NCBI GenBank assembly: GCA_964586285.1
Contig: CAZPHU010000074.1
Location: 1 to 19,607 of the forward strand
Origin: CAZPHU01 sp964586285
GTDB lineage: Bacteria > Fibrobacterota > Chitinivibrionia > Chitinivibrionales > CAYFVL01
Length of the DNA stretch: 19,607 nt
Direction of reading: 5' to 3'
Position 1 is the stretch's first letter. Each line of letters starts with the position of its first letter. The notes below the pieces were generated by a model. It was not told the origin of the DNA, ran no database searches, and saw only the letters and a list, made by a program, of their open reading frames with translations. A program made the position numbers and the translations under genes. This document shows positions 15,559-19,607 of this stretch, piece after piece.

Positions 15559-16059
15559 TAAAAGATTCCTTTGGCGGTACATATGAATTTGCGGCGAGCA
15601 GAGTCTTGATTGCCGACGCATAGACTGAAATTCATGGAGCCGTCTGTTTTGTATCAGGATATGGACGGCAACCAGTCACAGAAACATAATTTACGGCGAT
15701 CTTCTTTCACGGCATTAACATCAAATATATTTCAGCCAAATACATCGATGGAATACCTTGATACAGCCACCGTTGTATTTTCATAGAAAAAATAGTACGT
15801 TATGTGACGAAGCATTATTTGGAGGGGGGAAACGCCGGACGCAGTGGGTATCGATATAGATTGCCTCCCCTTGATCGTAATTGATTAGCCTTCATGCCGA
15901 TAGTCATCGGGTGTTGAATTCATCGCTCAAGCAGATGATTGAAACGCGAAAGCCGGTTGCAAGTATGCCTGGTTGCAAACGTTGGCAATTTTTTGTGTAC
16001 TCATCTAAAACAGTTTAACGAATTTTATAAAATAAACCAATTACTTATGGAGTAAGATC
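15559..16059. other. Intergenic region between divergent polA and fmdB-like gene
   Basis: About 500 bp that should hold the polA promoter (minus) and the zinc-ribbon gene promoter (plus). A 50-codon plus-strand ORF (15634-15786) has no ribosome binding site and no recognisable content, so I do not call it. A near-palindrome and an 8-bp direct repeat (GGTTGCAA at 15955 and 15971) are the only clear structures. Confidence 0.6.
15973..15988. promoter_or_regulatory. Possible operator palindrome upstream of fmdB-like gene
   Basis: TTGCAAACGTTGGCAA is a 16-bp dyad with one mismatched pair and a central AACGTT. It resembles operators of LacI-family regulators, which have a central CG. It lies 71 bp before the zinc-ribbon start codon. 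No regulator gene is nearby, so the role is inferred only from symmetry. Confidence 0.25.
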
Positions 16060-16302
16060 ATGCCCATTTATGAATATCGCTGCCAAACTTGTGGTAAGAT
16101 GTTTGAAGAGCTGGTGTCCGGAAATAGCTCTGCGAGCGTTCCCTGTCCGTCCTGCCATTCAGCGAAAACAGAAAAATTAATGTCGGTTTTAGGTGGGATC
16201 AGCATGGGATCATCTAAAGGTGCGTCTTGCGGTGCAGCCGACTCCTGCGGGGCGGCGGGGTCGAGTTGCTGTTCGGGGGGTTCTTGCCCTATGGCTCAAT
16301 AA
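16060..16302 (+). CDS. FmdB-family zinc ribbon protein with Cys/Gly-rich tail
   Basis: An 80-residue protein of the FmdB / CxxC_CXXC_SSSS family. MPIYEYRCQTCGKMFEELV (1-19) and PCPSC (28-32) give the diagnostic C-x2-C (Cys8, Cys11) and C-x2-C (Cys29, Cys32) zinc site. After the KTEKLMSVLGG segment there is a Ser/Gly/Ala-rich tail with five more Cys (57, 63, 70, 71, 76). FmdB was linked to regulation of an amide/formamidase operon, but the family is widespread and its role is mostly unknown. ATGGAGTAAGATC upstream supplies the ribosome binding site. It is convergent with another small zinc-ribbon gene. Confidence 0.93.
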   Translation: MPIYEYRCQTCGKMFEELVSGNSSASVPCPSCHSAKTEKLMSVLGGISMGSSKGASCGAADSCGAAGSSCCSGGSCPMAQ

Positions 16303-16367
16303 GTCAAAATCCAAAGACGAACATAGATCTGCCGGGGAGGAAAATTAATCTTCTACCGGAACAAATG

Positions 16368-16418
16368 AAAAAGGAGCAATCTTTTGGCCTCAGTAGGTTC
16401 GATGAATTGCTCCATTTT
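16368..16418. terminator. Possible bidirectional terminator between two zinc-ribbon genes
   Basis: GGAGCAAT (16373-16380) and ATTGCTCC (16406-16413) form a perfect 8-bp stem with a 25-nt loop, flanked by an A-run on the left and a T-run on the right. It lies between the convergent genes, as a shared terminator would, but the large loop weakens the call. Confidence 0.4.
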
Positions 16419-16439
16419 TCGTAACTCCGAATCCGATGT

Positions 16440-16616
16440 TCAGATTTTGACTCCGGCTTTGTCGTACAGACCACATTTACACTCGAAAGCCATACGGTTC
16501 TTACCGCTTCCGATTACTCGAAAAGGCTTTTTTTCCTGACCGCATGTTGGACACATGATTACAGTTGACGTTCCACGGTTGGAAATTGAGTTCTTGGATC
16601 CTTTTTTCTCCGCCAT
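16440..16616 (-). CDS. 58-residue zinc ribbon protein
   Basis: A very small gene, convincing on internal evidence. The ATG at 16616 follows a perfect GGAGGT with 4-nt spacing, and a consensus TATAAT lies at 16637-16632, although that leaves almost no leader. The protein has a Lys/Ser-rich start (MAEKKGSKNS), MCPTCGQEK (21-29) and FECKCG (44-49). Cys22, Cys25, Cys46 and Cys48 form a C-x2-C-x20-C-x-C zinc ribbon, and the protein ends GVKI. The fold suggests nucleic-acid or protein binding, but I do not know a function. It is convergent with the FmdB-like gene and divergent from the 2H phosphoesterase gene. Confidence 0.85.
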   Translation of the reverse strand: MAEKKGSKNSISNRGTSTVIMCPTCGQEKKPFRVIGSGKNRMAFECKCGLYDKAGVKI

Positions 16617-16791
16617 GTTTACCTCCGTTTCATTATATAGAAAATTTGTTTTCCAGTTTCAGGCAATCTCCCGAAATACGATTCAATGGGGTAAAAAATA
16701 AATAGATGCCCCTGAAAAAATCACATTTCTTTTCTTTTATTGTATATTGTGGAATCTTTACCGTTTAACTTTTCCCCCAAGGAGGGTTTGA

Positions 16792-17337
16792 ATGTCACAA
16801 CCTTTTGCTGTCTGGCTTATGCCCAGCCATCCCTGCCATTTGATTCTCAAGGAGCGCATATCAGCTCTCTCCTCAGAGTATCGAGGACCGATTTTCAACC
16901 CACACTGTACTCTTTGCAGCGGACAAAGCGATGATTTAGAGGCGATTATCGAAAAAACCAAAGAAGCGAGCGCAAAAACCGCTCCGCTGAAAGTACCCAC
17001 ACAGGGAATCGGTTACCGTTCCGAATACTTCCAAACCCTGTTTGTTGCTCTGGGTTTTGTAAAAACGCTTAGAGATACTCACTCCCTGTTTATTGAGGCA
17101 CTCTCACTGCCCGCGAATCGAGCCTATATGCCGCACATAAGTCTTCTCTATGCACGCATGACCTTAACGCAGAAGAGCGCGCTGGCCGGTTGCGTTGGAC
17201 TGCCTCTGGATTGCGTGTCTTTGACCTCGGCGGCCATCGTTATTCCGGACAATCCCGAGCATGACTGGCAGGATGTAGGCTCCTGGCAGGCAGTGGCTAA
17301 TTTTAAGTTTAGGAAAGAAGACGTGGAAGAAAAATAA
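16792..17337 (+). CDS. 2H phosphoesterase, cyclic phosphodiesterase-like
   Basis: A 181-residue protein of the 2H phosphoesterase superfamily. The two catalytic motifs are FNPHCTLCSG (35-44, His38-x-Thr40) and YMPHISLLYA (112-121, His115-x-Ser117), one in each half of the pseudo-symmetric fold. The first half resembles the plant/yeast cyclic phosphodiesterase group, with VWLMPSHP near the N-terminus. Those enzymes open 2',3'-cyclic nucleotides or ADP-ribose 1'',2''-cyclic phosphate, a product of tRNA splicing or repair. The true substrate here is unknown. AAGGAGGG gives a strong ribosome binding site. The gene is convergent with mnmA, 59 bp apart, and divergent from the 58-residue zinc ribbon gene. 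Confidence 0.85.
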   Translation: MSQPFAVWLMPSHPCHLILKERISALSSEYRGPIFNPHCTLCSGQSDDLEAIIEKTKEASAKTAPLKVPTQGIGYRSEYFQTLFVALGFVKTLRDTHSLFIEALSLPANRAYMPHISLLYARMTLTQKSALAGCVGLPLDCVSLTSAAIVIPDNPEHDWQDVGSWQAVANFKFRKEDVEEK

Positions 17338-17396
17338 AGGCAAGCTTCAGACATTGGGAGTGGGTGCATGTTGATCTATTATTTCTGCTTTCGAAT

Positions 17397-18449
17397 CTAT
17401 TGAATTTCATCAATTATACCGCCTCCCATCACGGTGTCTCCTTTATACAAGACCGCCGACTGACCTGGAGCGACGGCTCGTTGAGGCTGATCCAGAACGA
17501 CTCTAATTTGATCGGGGCTATACTCCGCGATCTTACAGCCAACCGCTCGGCTGCGATAACGTACTTGAGATTCATACTTCTCCCCCACCCTTAACCCGTC
17601 CGGGTGAACGATGCAATCTTTAATGGTGAAGTATGAGGACATAAGCTGATGATTTTCGGCCGCAACGATTCTGTTGTTTTCGGGCTGTATTTCCCTCACA
17701 AACATCCGCTTGCCCAGTGCTCCAAGCCCCTTGCGCTGACCGATCGTATAATGCCATATCCCCTGATGTGTCCCGATAACTTTGCCGGCGAGGTCCACGA
17801 TATCACCCGGGATGGGTTGTGTGCCGCGCCGTCCGATCAATGCGGCGTAATTACCGTCAGGCACGAAACAGATATCCTGCGAATCGCTTCGGGATGCCGT
17901 GGGAAGTCCCATCGAGGCGGCCATCTCTCGGATTACGGGTTTGTTCAGCTCTGCCAGCGGAAAAAGCACTCGCTCGATAGCGTTTTGTTCATACAACACA
18001 TACAAAAAGTATGACTGATCCTTGCTGCGATCGGCTCCCCTGCGTAGATACCCGTTTTCGATCGTTGCGTAATGACCGGTAGCCAGATAATCGTATCCCA
18101 ACTCACGGGCTTTTTGAAGCAGCAGGCCAAATTTCAGTTTCAGATTGCACTGTATGCAGGGATTCGGTGTGCGACCGCGCTTATATTCATCTACAAAATA
18201 CCCCACCACACAGTCACCAAAATAATCGGCAACGTCGGCGACATGATGGGGTATGGACAGCGTTTGTGCCACCGCGGCGGCATCATCGACCGCCGCTCGA
18301 CTTCTCGCCACCAGATCTGCTTCCGGATCATCATCCTGAGCGAGTTTCATGGTTATACCGCCGACCTCATAGCCTTGATTCAGCAGCATGGCAGCCGCAA
18401 CGGAGGAATCCACTCCCCCACTCATTCCTACTAAGACACGTTTTTTCAT
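17397..18449 (-). CDS. mnmA: tRNA-uridine 2-sulfurtransferase
   Basis: MnmA (TrmU) installs the 2-thio group on U34 of tRNA-Lys, -Glu and -Gln using ATP and persulfide sulfur. The 350-residue length is typical. The PP-loop is VGMSGGVDSS (7-16). The catalytic region has GRTPNPCIQCN (92-102, Cys98 and Cys101), ATGHYATI (123-130), DQSYFLY (144-150) and SDSQDICFVP (188-197, Cys194, the second reactive Cys). The C-terminal barrel begins after GIWHYTIGQRKGLG. All active-site residues are present. The Cys-Cys pair found near residue 45-50 in many homologues is absent (ARSRAAVDDA), which shortens that loop. No strong ribosome binding site precedes the ATG at 18449. Confidence 0.97.
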   Translation of the reverse strand: MKKRVLVGMSGGVDSSVAAAMLLNQGYEVGGITMKLAQDDDPEADLVARSRAAVDDAAAVAQTLSIPHHVADVADYFGDCVVGYFVDEYKRGRTPNPCIQCNLKLKFGLLLQKARELGYDYLATGHYATIENGYLRRGADRSKDQSYFLYVLYEQNAIERVLFPLAELNKPVIREMAASMGLPTASRSDSQDICFVPDGNYAALIGRRGTQPIPGDIVDLAGKVIGTHQGIWHYTIGQRKGLGALGKRMFVREIQPENNRIVAAENHQLMSSYFTIKDCIVHPDGLRVGEKYESQVRYRSRAVGCKIAEYSPDQIRVVLDQPQRAVAPGQSAVLYKGDTVMGGGIIDEIQ

Positions 18450-18509
18450 GTATGAAATACTTTCAACCTGAGTTTTTTACCTTAAATTCAGCGGTTCGAG
18501 GGGATGAGC

Positions 18510-18665
18510 ATGCCAACCCATTGTCAAAAGGATTGTGACCAATCCTTAGAAAACTTCCTCGCGGCAGATGAAACCCATTCCGGGATTTTATCTGTATATC
18601 TCATCCCGCACGGTGATCTGTGGCGTCCCGTATCATTACAGATTGCTGAAGTCCGTTATCACTAA
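18510..18665 (+). CDS. Possible 51-residue hypothetical protein
   Basis: A small open frame that begins ATGCCAACC six bases after GAGGGG, a plausible Shine-Dalgarno. A second in-frame ATG at 18504 is too close to that site. The peptide has two Cys (HCQKDC) and a stretch GILSVYLIPHGDLWRPVSL, and shows no family I know. It lies divergent from mnmA and 259 bp before queF. It could be a small gene, a remnant, or a chance frame. Confidence 0.3.
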   Translation: MPTHCQKDCDQSLENFLAADETHSGILSVYLIPHGDLWRPVSLQIAEVRYH

Positions 18666-18924
18666 ATTGTCTACTAAATATGCCCTCTGTAATATTTCGT
18701 GTAAAGGATAAAGGTGGTAATCCAAATTGGTTAAACAGGAAATACTGTTTCCTGAAATAAATTCGGAGCGACTTTAGTTCATTTTCTATTTATATTTATG
18801 ACATATAAGTCCGGCGGAGCCGGAGAATCAGGGATCAAAGATCAAGAAATTAGAAAACAAGAACAAATGTACAAACAGCACTACGTGCTTTTGTGACAAA
18901 TAATCCAGCCATCAGGTGAGCTGT
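18666..18924 (+). other. Hairpin-rich leader upstream of queF
   Basis: 259 bp without a convincing gene. It holds three perfect or near-perfect hairpins: CAGGAAA-TACTG-TTTCCTG (18736-18754), TCCGGC-GGA-GCCGGA (18810-18824) and ACAAAcAGCAC-TAC-GTGCTTTTGT (18871-18894, one bulged C), the last ending 30 bp before the start codon. The first can also refold as AAACAG-GAAATA-CTGTTT. Queuosine genes are often controlled by preQ1 riboswitches, but I cannot match these hairpins to a known preQ1 class. Confidence 0.4.
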
Positions 18925-19386
18925 ATGTTTAAAGAACAAAGTATTCCTCTGGAAACTGCCGTAAAAGAGAACCGATTGCCCGAAATCGAAACTTTTCCAG
19001 CTCCATTCGATTCATCAGTACATAGAAGCGGAGCCATACGGATCGTTTTTCCTGAGTTTACCTGCGTTTGTCCAAAGACAGGCTATCCGGATTTCGCATC
19101 GATTCACCTCTACTATCTACCGGAGCACCTCTGTATTGAACTCAAATCATGGAAATTGTACCTAAACTCCTTTCGTATGATTGGGACATTTCACGAAACG
19201 GTTACAAATCACATCTTCGAAACCGTGAAAAAAGTAGTTAAGCCAAGATGGGCTATGGTAGTGGGAGATTTTTTTCCGCGCGGAAACGTGGACACAACGG
19301 TCGTGTTCGAAACAGGTACTCCTCGTCCAATCGGCGTGGACAGGCTGTTTACCAAAATCCCCCCGCACAGCCGTGAATTTGAATAG
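18925..19386 (+). CDS. queF: NADPH-dependent 7-cyano-7-deazaguanine reductase
   Basis: QueF reduces preQ0 to preQ1 with two NADPH, in the pathway to queuosine at tRNA position 34. This is the short, single-domain type (YkvM-like, 153 residues here). FTCVCPKTGYPDF (45-57) carries the nucleophile Cys49 that forms the thioimide with preQ0, and Asp56. ELKSWKLY (72-79) fits the family's QueF motif E(S/L)K(S/A)hK(L/Y)(Y/F/W) exactly. FHETVTNHI (89-97) supplies the substrate-binding Glu91. The ATG at 18925 is chosen because CAGGTGAG precedes it; the in-frame GTG at 18916 lies inside that site. A lipoprotein gene follows after 47 bp, with its own strong ribosome binding site. Confidence 0.97.
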   Translation: MFKEQSIPLETAVKENRLPEIETFPAPFDSSVHRSGAIRIVFPEFTCVCPKTGYPDFASIHLYYLPEHLCIELKSWKLYLNSFRMIGTFHETVTNHIFETVKKVVKPRWAMVVGDFFPRGNVDTTVVFETGTPRPIGVDRLFTKIPPHSREFE

Positions 19387-19433
19387 TCGTAAATTTTAAA
19401 ATAAATCGCCACCAAACAGTGGAGGATAAAGTC

Positions 19434-19607
19434 ATGATACGTAAAATGTCACTAATGCTGCTGATCGCGGTTTGTTCGACAATATACACGGTTGGATGCT
19501 CCGACAATCCCTCCAAAGCATCAGAGTCCACGGAAAACAATCAGGATCCAGGCAATCAGGATCCAGGCAATCAGGATCCAGGCAATCAGGATCCAGGCAA
19601 TCAGGAT
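19434..19607 (+). CDS. Lipoprotein with NQDPG tandem repeats, 5' part (runs off window end)
   Basis: The first 58 codons of an exported lipoprotein gene. GGAGGA (19421-19426) precedes the ATG. The signal peptide MIRKMSLMLLIAVCSTIYTV ends in a lipobox TVGC, giving an acylated Cys22 followed by SDNPSK. From residue 36 the chain becomes repeats of N-Q-D-P-G, four full copies plus part of a fifth before the window ends. Such a low-complexity, Pro/Gly-rich stretch just after the lipid anchor probably acts as a flexible spacer that holds the functional domain, not visible here, away from the membrane. Function unknown. Confidence 0.85.
   Translation, partial: MIRKMSLMLLIAVCSTIYTVGCSDNPSKASESTENNQDPGNQDPGNQDPGNQDPGNQD
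19539..19607 (+). repeat. Coding 15-bp tandem repeat
   Basis: AATCAGGATCCAGGC is repeated head to tail at 19539, 19554, 19569, 19584 and 19599 (partial), with no base changes. It encodes NQDPG and stays in frame. Perfect DNA identity points to very recent expansion, and copy number probably varies between strains. Confidence 0.97.

Noticed and set aside
15634..15786. 50-codon plus-strand ORF between polA and the fmdB-like gene
   Set aside because: No Shine-Dalgarno and no family-like features; likely chance.
18072..18538. Two plus-strand ORFs (120 and 123 codons) opposite the 5' end of mnmA
   Set aside because: Antisense to a clear mnmA, with low-complexity His/Pro-rich translation and no ribosome binding site.
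18871..18894. Intrinsic terminator or preQ1-I riboswitch just before queF
   Set aside because: The hairpin's T-rich side is used in pairing and no free T-tract follows. The sequence does not show the preQ1-I loop and A-rich tail. Kept only as an unassigned hairpin.

Overview
The window looks like a chromosomal stretch from a Gram-negative bacterium. It has Sec signal peptides, three-residue lipoboxes, a BamE/SmpA-like lipoprotein, and a dual-domain periplasmic immunophilin. Two large secreted proteins carry chitobiase-C-terminal-like repeats, EF-hand-like DxDGDG/DxNGNG loops and a FlgD-like Ig domain. Together these suggest the FCB group, most likely a Fibrobacterota/Chitinispirillia-like lineage. 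That assignment is inferred from protein architecture, not from a marker-gene tree. A run of exactly 100 N marks a scaffold gap, so this is a draft or metagenomic assembly.

Layout. Positions 1-2429 hold the 5' part of miaA (minus), then divergently a membrane-anchored, apparently catalytically degenerate divergent polysaccharide deacetylase (YibQ/DUF610) homologue and pdxJ. Positions 2546-5115 hold a large secreted repeat protein (minus) with a recognisable promoter. Positions 5161-5485 are a GC-rich 19-bp tandem array interrupted by the assembly gap. Positions 5491-6890 (minus) are a two-gene operon, a small CxxC protein and then a cyclophilin-FKBP fusion, ending in a strong intrinsic terminator. 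Positions 7205-10361 (plus) hold a degenerate GGDEF protein, a STAS-domain protein overlapping a small lipoprotein gene, a terminator, then a CvpA-family membrane protein overlapping a prepilin peptidase. Positions 10465-10536 carry three copies of a dyad-containing repeat between convergent genes. Positions 10550-15558 (minus) are polA followed by a second large secreted protein with an unusual Cys/hydrophobic/basic C-terminus. Positions 16060-16616 hold an FmdB-type zinc ribbon convergent with a 58-residue zinc ribbon. Positions 16792-18449 hold a 2H phosphoesterase convergent with mnmA. Positions 18510-19607 hold a possible 51-residue ORF, a hairpin-rich leader, queF, and the start of a lipoprotein with nucleotide-perfect NQDPG repeats.

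Most genes are housekeeping: tRNA modification (miaA, mnmA, queF), vitamin B6 synthesis (pdxJ), DNA replication/repair (polA), and protein folding and export. I saw no phage, IS, CRISPR, tRNA or rRNA. The more unusual content is the set of degenerate enzymes (deacetylase, GGDEF), the roughly 200-residue module shared by the two large secreted proteins, the odd C-terminal tail, the two intergenic repeat arrays, and several very small genes.
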